Notes: generated from the sequence alone by a model not told the origin. A stretch of 64,000 nucleotides of DNA from SZUA-430 sp044220975 (GCA_044220975.1 JBGAPZ010000004.1:82929-146928); one strand, 5' to 3'; positions 55,036 through 63,551 are shown, counted from the first letter of the stretch. Program-made: numbers and translations.

Positions 55036-55350
55036 ATGGCTGACCCGAGCGACGCTTCCTACAGCGCTGGAAACGAACCACCACGCCAAGTCGAAGGTAC
55101 ACGCGAGTTCCCGTGGCAACGGCTGTTGCTTTCGCTCCTCTTTGGCTTCCTGGGCTGGATGGCTTTTTGGGTCACCATCGTTGCGGCCGTCGTGCTTTGG
55201 ATTTTGGTCGCCGTCAGCCGCGAACCTCAGCCGGACTTCCAGCGTTTCGTCGGCGCGTGCGCACGCTATGTTGGGCAGTGCCTGATGTACGTCGCAATGC
55301 AGCGCGATGAGACGCCGTTCCCGCTCGGCGCCTGGCCGAGCGCGGAGTAG
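55036..55350 (+). CDS. DUF4389 family membrane protein
   Basis: A 104-residue protein. An Arg/Pro-rich N-terminus is followed by a long membrane region (about 28-62) in the LLLSLLFGFLGWMAFWVTIV style, then a VSREPQPDFQRFVGACARYVGQCLMYV segment that is the family core. The tail ends in ETPFPLGAWP. DUF4389 proteins are membrane proteins with unknown role, common in proteobacteria. Confidence 0.8.
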   Translation: MADPSDASYSAGNEPPRQVEGTREFPWQRLLLSLLFGFLGWMAFWVTIVAAVVLWILVAVSREPQPDFQRFVGACARYVGQCLMYVAMQRDETPFPLGAWPSAE

Positions 55351-55428
55351 AGGTGGATTTCCGTTCCGCGCGGATCTCAGAAAGCCTAAACGTTGTGTTC
55401 TTGCGTCGCCGGAACAAACAGGTGTGTT

Positions 55429-55629
55429 GTGTTTAGCGCGAGGCGCGCACTTTACAGGTTCGCGGCCTACTCTTTACTGATGTTCGTTGGGTTGCTGCCG
55501 TTTTGGACGATCTTTAGGCACGAGAGCGTGTCCATTCTCAGCGCGGGCTTGGTCTCAGTAGCGGTATCTTCGGTCTTCGGGCTGGGTGCAGCGCTATTGG
55601 GGGCGTTGTTTGATGCGACAGGACGGTAG
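55429..55629 (+). CDS. Possible small two-span membrane protein
   Basis: A short frame of 66 residues, best started at GTG 55429 behind an AGG at 55419. It has two hydrophobic helices (about 13-29 and 40-60) joined by a RHESVS loop. The protein-like pattern and placement support a gene, but no relative is recognised, so it remains tentative. Confidence 0.35.
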   Translation: MFSARRALYRFAAYSLLMFVGLLPFWTIFRHESVSILSAGLVSVAVSSVFGLGAALLGALFDATGR

Positions 55630-55686
55630 GCCTCCGTTTCCAGCTGCACGCCGTTCCCGCTGATCGCCTGGCCGCGCGCGGAGTAG

Positions 55687-56373
55687 TTAGCCCATACCGA
55701 GGTCATCGATAAAGCTTGCATCGTCGCTGAACGCTGGTTCGACGTTTAGATGGTCGATGATGACCGCGCGCACGACTTGGCGGACTTGGTCACGAGACCA
55801 ACCAGTTTGATCTGGCGGCTTTATCCGTTCAACATCGCGCGCAACGAGGAATTCTGCGAGCTGGCCGACTGTGGCGGGTGCGTCGAAGTGAAGACGCAGA
55901 GTTTGTGTAGCTCTTGCGAGCAGGACACTTGAGCCGGTCGCTGTAAATACGGCGGCACCGACGGCGAAGGGCGGGTCCGCGGCGAAGACCGCCGTGCCAA
56001 CAGCAACCGAGGCCGCAGCGATGGCGAGCACGGTCGCTCCGGAACGCGAGAGTTCTGGCCATTGCTCGACGTCGGCGGCCCGCTTCAATCGCGCCCAGGC
56101 GCTTCGTCGGTTGTCGCGAGGGACAATCGAGTCCAGGAGTGTGGCGGGTCTGACGGCGTGTCGTTCGAGTCCGAACTCGTTCTGTAGCGCGCGGCGAAGC
56201 CGATAAAAGGAACGCTGACTCAGACAAGTGTTCGCGTCCGAATGCTGGACCTGTGAGTAGATGTAGTCGATCACGTGACGCGGTGTGACCATCTTCTCCG
56301 CTTCTTCGTCGGGGATCGTTATGGCGAACCTTTCTTCGAACGCCATAACCAATTCGACGATGTCGAGACCCAT
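55687..56373 (-). CDS. Split acyl-carrier-like membrane protein (permuted ACP halves)
   Basis: A 228-residue protein of unusual design. Residues 1-38 (MGLDIVELVMAFEERF, then ITIPDEEAEK, ending HVIDYI) match helices II-III of an acyl carrier protein. Residues 197-228 (VRQVVRAVIIDHLN ... ASFIDDLGMG) match helix I and the loop leading to the phosphopantetheine serine. So the halves are in reversed order around a middle with CLSQRSFYRLRRAL (50-63), a basic helix, and two hydrophobic stretches (113-153). The modifiable serine of DSLD is replaced by Gly2. To my recollection, similar uncharacterised proteins exist. It is the last gene after DUF2157 and GDYXXLXY genes, 11 bases downstream of the latter. 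Confidence 0.7.
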   Translation of the reverse strand: MGLDIVELVMAFEERFAITIPDEEAEKMVTPRHVIDYIYSQVQHSDANTCLSQRSFYRLRRALQNEFGLERHAVRPATLLDSIVPRDNRRSAWARLKRAADVEQWPELSRSGATVLAIAAASVAVGTAVFAADPPFAVGAAVFTATGSSVLLARATQTLRLHFDAPATVGQLAEFLVARDVERIKPPDQTGWSRDQVRQVVRAVIIDHLNVEPAFSDDASFIDDLGMG

Positions 56374-56384
56374 AGGCGTCTTCC

Positions 56385-56942
56385 CTATAGAATCCCTTCG
56401 ACGTAGAAAACCTGGCCTTGTCGGCGCATGGCTTTGATGGCGGCGCGGCCTTGGGCGTCGATGGCGATGTCGGCGGCGAGGTCGCCTTTTTGGCGTTCGT
56501 TTTCGATGTCGCGGCCCATGCCTTGCGGCACGAAGAAGCTCTCGATGCCGTAGACGACGTTGACCGCCGTGGTGGTTTTCGCATCCGCGGTCGATTCACT
56601 CACGTAACTCACCAGGCCTTTGATCACGACGCCGCCGGGTGTGGTGAAGGGGCGGTGACCGATTGCGACCGCGGCCCAATCTTCGCCCTTATTTTCGAGC
56701 GTCACGTAGACTGTTTCCGCGTTGCGGAATTTGTCGTCGCCTTGAAGTTCATCCGGGTTCAAGGTGGAGATCGCGTAACGCAGGATGACGTATTCGCCGC
56801 GCAGCGGATCCATGGGATCGACCGGCGCGACTTTCAGCGTGACGACGCGCGCCGAGTTCAGCACCGCCTGGCGGTCCACGATCATGTAGCCGAGTGCCAG
56901 CGTCTGCAGGGCAACGACGAGGAGGATGCGGGCCCAGATCAT
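56385..56942 (-). CDS. GDYXXLXY family protein
   Basis: A 185-residue protein with an N-terminal membrane helix (ARILLVVALQTLALGYMIV) and the family signature MDPLRGEYVILRY near residues 46-58. The rest is a beta-rich soluble domain. Such proteins commonly follow DUF2157/DUF4401 membrane proteins, as here, where its ATG overlaps the DUF2157 stop (ATGA). The exact role is unknown; an envelope complex with the DUF2157 protein is likely. Confidence 0.88.
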   Translation of the reverse strand: MIWARILLVVALQTLALGYMIVDRQAVLNSARVVTLKVAPVDPMDPLRGEYVILRYAISTLNPDELQGDDKFRNAETVYVTLENKGEDWAAVAIGHRPFTTPGGVVIKGLVSYVSESTADAKTTTAVNVVYGIESFFVPQGMGRDIENERQKGDLAADIAIDAQGRAAIKAMRRQGQVFYVEGIL

Positions 56943-58243
56943 GGCGTGGCCTCCTTCGCGGGTGTGCTGGTGACGAGGCGGCGGCGGAGGGCCTCAAGCG
57001 TCAGGCTGATTAGGATCAACAGGATGCCGCCGACCGTGAAGAAGATCGACTGGTCGAGCAAACCTTCGAACAGGTCGAAATAGGCGTAGAGGAACCAGAT
57101 GCCGAACGCGACCGTCGACCAGTTGATGACGAAGCGGTCTTGCAGGCGCACGCCGCGTTGCACGCTCCAGATGATGACGAGAAGCGTGAAGATGAGATAC
57201 GGCACGTCGAGCGCGTTCTCGTACTGCTTGACCATGAAGACATAGGACATCGTCGTAATGCAGGCGAACAGCGTGCCGACGATGTCGAAGAGCGTGAACG
57301 ATTTGCGGGTAAGGCCCAGCGTCACGGCGCCGACCGAGACGACGGTCATGATCGCGGCGAAGGCGAGCCATGTCGACGACGGGCTTTGGTGCTCGTTGTC
57401 GGGCAGCTGCAGTGCGCCATAAGCGAGCAGGAACACGAAGAACGCATAGTGGCCGGTCGAGAGCGCGAGGCCGTTCGCGTCGTTGCGCTCAAGCAACTGC
57501 ATCAGCGACCAGATCGCGAGCGGCAGGAAGATGAAGATCGTCAAAACCTCCGCATCGCCCCAGCCCAGCATGCGCTGGAAGGCGCCGAAGCTGATGATAA
57601 ACCAGCCTAGCAATGTCAGAGCCGAGAGGTGGATGCCCGGGCGCCAGTTGAGGAACCAAGCGGTCGCGGTGCACACGGCCCAATAGGCGAGGAACGGGAT
57701 GTGCAGGAGGGGTTGTCCGCTATCGAACGGCTGCGTCTCTTGCCAGGTCCACCAGCCGCCGAGAGCGAGTGCGAGTGCTAAGGCCGCGCGCGACGGCACG
57801 ATCACAGCGGCAAGGATTGCACCGACGCCCCAAAGCAAGAGGCCGTCGGGATAGTGGGCCTGGATGTTGTAGGTCTGGGCGACGTAGTGGATGTTGACGC
57901 CGAACAGGATGACGCCGAGCAGCACGAACGCTTGGCCAACGGCGCCGCGGTTGTTGCTGATAAACCAGCCGGCGATGCCGAAGGCGGCCCAGAGACTGCC
58001 GAACAGAACGACGAGGCGCTCGAGCTTGCCCATCGCGTCCCAGTTCGCGGCGACGAACGACATCGCGCCCGCGCCGATCAAGATGACGCCGAAGACTGCG
58101 AGGATGACGTCGAGCGTGCGGACTTGGGAGCCTGCACCAACGGAGGCCAGGATCGCGTCCTTGTTCTCTTCGTCCACAAGGCCTTTGGCGATCCACGTGT
58201 CGAGGTCTTGCTTGAGTTGGCGCAGATAGAAGGGCGGACGCAT
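56939..58243 (-). CDS. DUF2157 membrane protein
   Basis: A 434-residue protein. A soluble N-terminal part (about 1-45) opens with LRQLKQDLDTWIAKGLVDEENKDAIL, then about a dozen hydrophobic helices follow. The family is defined by the repeated membrane segments and the short cytoplasmic lead-in. It overlaps the GDYXXLXY gene by 4 bases and is the first gene of the three-gene unit ending with the split-ACP gene. The function is unknown. Confidence 0.85.
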   Translation of the reverse strand: MRPPFYLRQLKQDLDTWIAKGLVDEENKDAILASVGAGSQVRTLDVILAVFGVILIGAGAMSFVAANWDAMGKLERLVVLFGSLWAAFGIAGWFISNNRGAVGQAFVLLGVILFGVNIHYVAQTYNIQAHYPDGLLLWGVGAILAAVIVPSRAALALALALGGWWTWQETQPFDSGQPLLHIPFLAYWAVCTATAWFLNWRPGIHLSALTLLGWFIISFGAFQRMLGWGDAEVLTIFIFLPLAIWSLMQLLERNDANGLALSTGHYAFFVFLLAYGALQLPDNEHQSPSSTWLAFAAIMTVVSVGAVTLGLTRKSFTLFDIVGTLFACITTMSYVFMVKQYENALDVPYLIFTLLVIIWSVQRGVRLQDRFVINWSTVAFGIWFLYAYFDLFEGLLDQSIFFTVGGILLILISLTLEALRRRLVTSTPAKEATP

Positions 58244-58279
58244 GCGGTTGCCTCAGGTGTCCCCAAATGTCGGGAGCAA

Positions 58280-59619
58280 CTATGCCGGAATTGTGACGTG
58301 CTGCAAAACGGCGGCGAAGAAGCCGTCGGTGCCGTGGCGGGCGGGGGAGAGGCGCAGGACCGGTTCGCTGCCGCATGGCCATTCGCGCGTGGCGGGAAAA
58401 AGCGTTCGAGCGTCGATTCGTTTGAAGTCTTTGTGTTGCCCAAGAAAGTGCGTGACGCGGTCGTCGTTTTCGCGACGCAGCAGCGAGCACGTTGCGTAGA
58501 TGAGGTAACCGCCGGGTTTTACGAAGTTGGCGGCGCGGGCGGCGATCGAATCTTGTAGGGCCGTGAGTTCGGCGAGGTTGGCTGCTTGCTTCGACCATCT
58601 GGCGTCGGGGTTCCTTCGCCATGAGCCGGTGCCGGAGCAGGGGGCGTCGACGAATACGCGGTCGAATTTCGCGTAGTGTTTCTTCATCCACTTGTCGTCG
58701 GCTGCAGGCAGCAGTTTGCGTTCGGCATTTTCGGCACCGGCGCGTTTCATGCGCTGCTTGGCGCGAGTTAGGCGCGTCTCGCTGATATCGGTGGCGACGA
58801 GATGTCCTTTGTTCTGCATGGTTGCCGCGAGGGCCAGCGTCTTGCCGCCAGTGCCCGAACAGAAGTCCATCACCTGGAGGCCCGGTTTGGCGTCGCAGAT
58901 GAGGGCGGCGACTTGCGAACCTTCGTCCTGAAACTCGATCAGGCCGTCGCGGAACACTTGCGTGGCCGACACGTTGGCGCCGGGCTCTGCGCGCAAGCCC
59001 CACGGACTGAACGGCGTGAGCCGGGCTGCGACGTCTTCTGCGCGGAGCTTTTTGCGGGCCTCTTCGACCGTCGTTTTCAAGAGGTTGACCCGCAGGTCGA
59101 CCGGGGCCGGTTCGAGCAAGGCTTGCATCTCTTTTTCGAAGTCGGCTCCCAGCGCCTCGCGCAGAGCTGCTTCGAACGCCGGTGGGCATTCGAGACGGGT
59201 CGCTTCCGGCATGCGCGGGTCGTTCAGCTTGCGGTGGGCGAGTTGCTGCACCAATGCGAGGTCGTTGTCGCTGTAGCGAAGCCCCTTTGCCTCGCCGCCG
59301 GTTTCGAGCGCGGCGAACGCCAACAACAGATGATGCGGCGAGAGGCGCGAACGTTCCTGCGTCAGGTGCCAGCTGAGGCGGGCGCGGCGGCGGTTCACCT
59401 CGTAAAGGTTCTGTACAACCATGCGTCGGTCGGCGGGCGCCAAGTCGCGTGTGGTCTTCAGCGCGCGGGTGAGCGCATTGTCGAGGGAGACGCGCCTTCT
59501 TCCTGCGCCAACAGGGCTGTCAGTAGCGCCTGCGACACGGGAGCCGAGAGCGCCGGTTTGCTCGCCGTAGGGGATTTCGGGGGTTTGGGGCCCTTCTTGG
59601 GGTGGTGACGCGTTTGCAA
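58280..59619 (-). pseudogene. RsmB-like rRNA cytosine-C5 methyltransferase, frameshifted near the N-terminus
   Basis: From about 59490 down to 58280 one frame encodes a complete RsmB/Nol1/Nop2/Sun-type methyltransferase. It has the helical NusB-like region, the SAM-binding VMDFCSGTGGKTLAL, the catalytic DAPCSGTGSWRRNPDARW loop and YATCSLLRREND with the second cysteine. Upstream, a different frame from TTG 59619 encodes a basic leader PKSPTASKPALSAPVSQALL and then TALLAQEEG. The join between the two frames is near 59485-59500, and the total is one base short of a multiple of three. A sequencing error or real frameshift is possible; translation could also start internally at 59443 (TTG). Confidence 0.7.
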
Positions 59620-59718
59620 GCCTAGTGGTCCCGCATTAGATAACTGGTTCGCGCCCCAGGGTACCGCTTCGCGGTTTGCCCAATAGGCGCATTTTCAATC
59701 GGAATCCAGCGCCACATC

Positions 59719-60939
59719 ATGGGTAACAAACTTCTGAAGGAAGCCGCGGTCAACCACAGCTTGACCTCGAAACGCGGCGTCTTGGAGCGGCTGTTCACGC
59801 TCATGTTCCAAGGGTTTGTGTATAACCAGATTTGGGAGGATCCCGACGTCGATATGGCGGCGCTTCGGATTGGGCCGACCAGCCGCATCATCACGATCGC
59901 GTCCGGCGGCTGCAACGTGGTCAATTATCTGGCTGCGAACCCGGCAAAGGTGATCGCGGTCGATTTGAACCCGAACCATATCGCGCTCACGCGGCTCAAG
60001 CTTGCGGCGCTTTCGCACCTGCCGACGTACGAGGATTTCTTCCAGTTCTTCGGCTATGCGAACACGAAGGGAAACCGCGTCGCGTACGACAGCTTCCTGC
60101 TCGAGCGGCTGGACGATACCACGCGCAAATATTGGGAGCAGTGGATCCCGCTGCGCGGTCGGCGCATCAACATGTTCGCGCGCAATCTCTATCGCTATGG
60201 GCTGCTCGGGCGTTTTCTCGGCATGTTGCAGACCGTGGCGCGGCTGCACGGGAAGCAGCTGAAAGAGATGCTGACCGCGCGCACGCCGGAAGAGCAGCGG
60301 GCGATCTTCAACCGAACCATTGCGCCGCTCTTCGATTCGAAGCTCGTGAAGGCTTTGTCGAAGATGCCGGTGTCGTTCTATGCGCTGGGCATTCCGCCGG
60401 CGCAGTACGACGAGTTGAACAAGGCCTCCGGCGGCGATCCGGCAGGTTTGATTCGCCGGCGGATCGAGAAGCTCGCTTGCGACTTCCCGATCACGGAGAA
60501 CTACTTCGCTTGGCAGGCGTTCGGCCGCCGGTACGATACGGAAGATCGCGGTGCGGTTCCGGCGTACTTGCAGGAAGAGACCTACAAGATCGTTCGAGAG
60601 CGCACGGGCCGGGTGGAAACGCACCTCGCCTCGATGACCGATTATCTTGCCGGACTACCGGTACAGAGCCTTGATCGTTACGTCCTGCTCGACGCGCAGG
60701 ATTGGATGAACGAAGAGCAGATCACCGCCCTTTGGGAGCAGATCACGCGGACGGCGGCGCCGGGCGCGCGGGTGATTTTCCGTACCGCCGGTCCCGATTC
60801 GCCGCTGGAGCGCAAGCTTCCGGCCGACCTTATCGGGCGTTGGAACTACGAGGCCGAGGACGCTCAGACCTATTTCGAGAAGGACCGCTCGTCGATCTAC
60901 GGCGGCTTCCACGTCTATAGCCTGAAGGCGCCGCAATGA
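59719..60939 (+). CDS. btaA: S-adenosylmethionine:diacylglycerol 3-amino-3-carboxypropyl transferase
   Basis: A 406-residue DUF3419 enzyme. The SAM-binding core IASGGCNVVNYL is near residues 60-71, followed by VIAVDLNPNHIAL, and the second SAM region DYLAGLPVQSLDRYVLLDAQDWM is near 310. It transfers the 3-amino-3-carboxypropyl group of SAM onto diacylglycerol, the first step in making the betaine lipid DGTS. btaB follows with a 4-base ATGA overlap. These phosphorus-free lipids replace phospholipids under phosphate limitation in many alphaproteobacteria. Confidence 0.92.
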   Translation: MGNKLLKEAAVNHSLTSKRGVLERLFTLMFQGFVYNQIWEDPDVDMAALRIGPTSRIITIASGGCNVVNYLAANPAKVIAVDLNPNHIALTRLKLAALSHLPTYEDFFQFFGYANTKGNRVAYDSFLLERLDDTTRKYWEQWIPLRGRRINMFARNLYRYGLLGRFLGMLQTVARLHGKQLKEMLTARTPEEQRAIFNRTIAPLFDSKLVKALSKMPVSFYALGIPPAQYDELNKASGGDPAGLIRRRIEKLACDFPITENYFAWQAFGRRYDTEDRGAVPAYLQEETYKIVRERTGRVETHLASMTDYLAGLPVQSLDRYVLLDAQDWMNEEQITALWEQITRTAAPGARVIFRTAGPDSPLERKLPADLIGRWNYEAEDAQTYFEKDRSSIYGGFHVYSLKAPQ

Positions 60940-61595
60940 CGTCTGATGTGGGCTCCGGCGCCCATGTGGCGATGGACAAGATGTATCGCCACCAGCGCTA
61001 CATCTACGATCTGACCCGCAAGTACTATCTGTTCGGGCGCGATAAGCTGATCAAAGAATTGCCGGTCGGCGCGACGGATCATATCTGCGAGGTCGGCTGC
61101 GGTACGGCGCGCAACCTCGTGCTGCTCGCCAAGCGCAACCCCAACGCCACGTTCTACGGCATCGACGCGTCGAGCGAGATGCTGAAGACGGCGGTGGAGT
61201 CCGTTGCCGGTGCCGGTTTGAGCGGACGCGTGAAGCTCGCCACAGCACTTTCCACGGATTTCACGCCGGCGGGACTTGGCCACTCGCGGCCGTTCGACCG
61301 GCTGATCTACTCCTATTCGCTGTCCATGATGGACGATTGGCGCGAGGCGCTGGAGCACGGCATCAAGCAGATGAAGCCGGGCGGCACGATCCATGTGGTG
61401 GACTTCGGGAACCAGGAAGGGATGCCTTCCTGGTTCAAGAAGATGCTGGGCACGTGGCTCGACCAATTCCACGTGCGCTTCCGGCCCGAAGTGCGCGAAT
61501 GGTTCGAGGCACAGGCGGCTGCTGGCCGGGGCAAGGTGAGCTATCAGCCGGTGATGCGCGGGTATGCGTATCGCCTTGATTTCCAGATCGCCTGA
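60936..61595 (+). CDS. btaB: SAM-dependent N-methyltransferase for betaine lipid DGTS
   Basis: A 219-residue class I methyltransferase. SAM motif I is ICEVGCGTARNLVLLAKRNP near residues 49-68, followed by FYGIDASSEML and the acidic YSYSLSMMDDW region. With btaA directly upstream and overlapping, it most likely adds the three methyl groups that turn the homoserine lipid into DGTS. Membrane-surface action is inferred. The end is followed by a phased repeat and a terminator-like hairpin. Confidence 0.9.
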   Translation: MTSDVGSGAHVAMDKMYRHQRYIYDLTRKYYLFGRDKLIKELPVGATDHICEVGCGTARNLVLLAKRNPNATFYGIDASSEMLKTAVESVAGAGLSGRVKLATALSTDFTPAGLGHSRPFDRLIYSYSLSMMDDWREALEHGIKQMKPGGTIHVVDFGNQEGMPSWFKKMLGTWLDQFHVRFRPEVREWFEAQAAAGRGKVSYQPVMRGYAYRLDFQIA

Positions 61596-61639
61596 CCGCT
61601 GAAGAAGCGCGCCCCTTGCGCGAGATGAAAAATCGTATC

Positions 61640-61717
61640 CGTTATATGCGTTATTTTCGCGAAAACCCGCGACCTATGACGTTATAGAAGCGTTATGCGT
61701 GCGTTATTCGGCGTTAT
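61640..61717. repeat. Six CGTTAT repeats, four in helical phase
   Basis: CGTTAT occurs at 61640, 61649, 61680, 61691, 61702 and 61712. The last four steps (11, 11, 10 bases) match one turn of the DNA helix, and 61649-61680 is 31 bases, about three turns. The sites would face the same side of the DNA. A protein-binding array, or a chance cluster in AT-richer spacer, are both possible. Confidence 0.6.
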
Positions 61718-61754
61718 CGGCTCAACGGTTGGCGCACGTCTCCCGCAAGCCTCA

Positions 61755-61783
61755 CCGGCCCATAAGATGGCCGGGGCGTTTTT
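61755..61783 (+). terminator. Probable rho-independent terminator after btaB
   Basis: The stem CCGGCC/GGCCGG around loop CATAAGAT is followed after GGCG by TTTTT. The T run is not directly attached, so efficiency is uncertain. It would end the btaAB transcript on the plus strand. Confidence 0.65.
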
Positions 61784-61813
61784 CCGATTCACACGGTTCA
61801 AGTCGCAGCCGCA

Positions 61814-61837
61814 ATCGAGCCCTGCGTAGGGCTCGAT
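61814..61837. other. Perfect 10-base-arm hairpin
   Basis: The arms ATCGAGCCCT and AGGGCTCGAT surround a GCGT loop. No T run follows on either strand in the right place, so it is not a simple terminator. It may be a binding site or a structured RNA end. Confidence 0.55.
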
Positions 61838-61920
61838 CGGGAAAAAACAAAGATGGGATCGGTGTCCGCGAAAATCGACGGACATCCATGTCGCATTCAA
61901 ACCGTCGCAGGGCCGCTGCT

Positions 61921-62901
61921 TCAGCATTTTACGTCTAGAAGCGCCCACGGTGAGGCAACGGGTTCGCCGAACGGATTGACGGCGAGAACGCGGTACCGGC
62001 GCTTGAGCGTCGTCGTAAAGCGCACGGTCTTCTGTAGGACGCCGACGTATTTCGCATCCGGCATGCGTGTCGTTACGTTCACATAAATCGGCGCACCCAG
62101 AACGCCCGGGCTGTCTTGGCGGACGATATAGACCTTCGCCGTACCCGGTCCCTGCGAGACGATGCGGATGCTCTGGCGGATGTCGATCGGGCATGAGGTG
62201 GCGTTGCCGGCGCGCGCGAAGCCGAGATCGGCGGTGAGCGGGCGGTAGGGCAGGGCCGTGCGCTTCGGCGTACCGGGCGTGCGTTGCGGGGCGCCCGGCG
62301 TGCGCTGGGGTTCGGCCACGGATTGCGACGTAGCGATACAGCGGATCTTCGCCGGTATCGCGCGGTCGAAAACGCGCCAACGGTCTTCGTTGTTGGCGAT
62401 GCCGCGAACGGCTTTGACGCCGACCTGGGCATCCACTTTGAAGTCCAACTCAAAGATGCCCGATCCGCCGCCGCCGTTCGCGTGCGCTTGCGCGCACAGG
62501 CTTGCGACGGTCAGAGCCTGAATTCCCAATTGACCTGCGCTCGCAGAGCGCACGCTTGGGTCGATATTCACCTCGCGTGCGGGCGTTCCCCAGTCCTGGG
62601 CTTCGTATATCGTCCAAGACGATGCGTTGACGACCGGGATGCCAAGCACGATGCGCACGATCCGCGAGCCGGCGTTGACCCTTGTGGCGACGCGCAGGCG
62701 GAATTCGATTGGGACGTCGGTTGCTCGCCAAGTGCCGGTTGCATTCGACACGGTGATCACCGGTGCCGTGGGACGCCCGTTCTTCTTGCTGAGGGAAACG
62801 TCGATATTTTGAAAGTCGATATCGCCGACGGCGGCGTAAGCGATGGAGGCGGCGGCTAGGAGTGCCGCGGGGACAATTGCCAACGTTGGACGAAAGCGCA
62901 C
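61921..62901 (-). CDS. Exported protein with PQRTPG repeat linker, unknown function
   Basis: A 326-residue protein with a signal peptide (residues 1-23, cleavage near SIAYA). Two beta-rich domains (about 25-195 and 225-326) are joined by a linker with repeats of the kind QRTPGAPQRTPGTPKRT. Two pairs of cysteines (SLCAQ/IRCIA, SCPID/DVKC) suggest disulfides. The domain pattern resembles exported adhesin-like or pilin-like sandwiches, but no family is recognised. It is the only gene between the btaAB hairpins and 63118. Confidence 0.6.
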   Translation of the reverse strand: MRFRPTLAIVPAALLAAASIAYAAVGDIDFQNIDVSLSKKNGRPTAPVITVSNATGTWRATDVPIEFRLRVATRVNAGSRIVRIVLGIPVVNASSWTIYEAQDWGTPAREVNIDPSVRSASAGQLGIQALTVASLCAQAHANGGGGSGIFELDFKVDAQVGVKAVRGIANNEDRWRVFDRAIPAKIRCIATSQSVAEPQRTPGAPQRTPGTPKRTALPYRPLTADLGFARAGNATSCPIDIRQSIRIVSQGPGTAKVYIVRQDSPGVLGAPIYVNVTTRMPDAKYVGVLQKTVRFTTTLKRRYRVLAVNPFGEPVASPWALLDVKC

Positions 62902-63117
62902 GGGTTTCCTCCTGGGTCTTCGGCTCTTTGACAGAACGTCGGGTGTGCGGCCCTCGTCCGCGAGTGGCGGCTGTCACGCGTGGGGCGCACGGGTAGCGGC
63001 GTTTGGGGGCCGGATGTGATGCAGCGCACTGTCGGTTAGGCCCGGACGACCGGGCGGCAGGCACTTGGCGCCCGTCGTGCACATCGACTATACGTGTCCC
63101 CGAAACCGGAGGGAAAT

Positions 63118-63324
63118 ATGCGGCAGAAGAATTGGCGGCTGGTGATCGTGGGCGGCGTTATGGTCGCGCTCGGCGTTGTGTTCTTTCTGATCATGTTGGG
63201 CGTCGCGCCGCAGTCGACCGACCCAAAGGCGCTCATGGAAATCGTGGGTCAAACTTCCGGCGTCGTCATGGGCCTCGGCGTGGCGGTGGCGGTCATCGGC
63301 TATATCGGCAAGAAACCGGCGTAG
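63118..63324 (+). CDS. Small two-span membrane protein, unknown function
   Basis: A protein of about 68 residues starting MRQKNWRLVIVGGVMV at 63118, preceded by GGAGGG four bases upstream. Two hydrophobic helices (about 7-28 and 42-62) are joined by a polar loop with PQSTDPKALME. The pattern is typical of tiny conserved membrane proteins. No family is recognised, and a 24-base longer start is possible. Confidence 0.6.
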   Translation: MRQKNWRLVIVGGVMVALGVVFFLIMLGVAPQSTDPKALMEIVGQTSGVVMGLGVAVAVIGYIGKKPA

Positions 63325-63406
63325 GTTGCCGTACGCGCCGGTGGGTTGCATCTCGTCACGGTTAAGGGCAAAAAGGCGCCCCCGCGTGTTACCTCGCGGG
63401 GCAAGT

Positions 63407-63500
63407 GGAGCTGTGGCCGAGAGGCTGAAGGCGGCGGTTTGCTAAACCGTTATACGGTTGAAAAGCCGTATCGAGGGTTCGAATCCCTCCGGCTCCGCCA
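63407..63500 (+). tRNA. tRNA-Ser (anticodon GCU)
   Basis: A class II tRNA with the long variable arm (ATACGG/CCGTAT). The acceptor stem GGAGCTG pairs with CGGCTCC, the anticodon loop is TTGCTAA with GCT, and the T-arm contains GGTTCGAATCC. CCA is encoded at 63498-63500. GCU reads AGC and AGU serine codons. A membrane protein gene starts 52 bases downstream. Confidence 0.97.
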
Positions 63501-63551
63501 TTCTGTTTGCCATTTCTTTCGCTTTGCGTCGTGCAAGACAGCCGGTGAGAC

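Larger units (their letters stand above)
61596..61920. other. Intergenic stretch with phased repeats and two hairpins
   Basis: About 325 bases without a gene. The first part holds six CGTTAT repeats (61640-61717), then a hairpin followed by T at 61755-61783. A perfect 10-base-arm hairpin lies at 61814-61837. No open frame of protein-like composition was found. Confidence 0.6.

Noticed and set aside
57720..59189. Minus-strand open frame of about 490 codons overlapping DUF2157 and the methyltransferase.
   Set aside because: Off-frame shadow with extreme Arg/Pro content. The two overlapped genes have clear family motifs.
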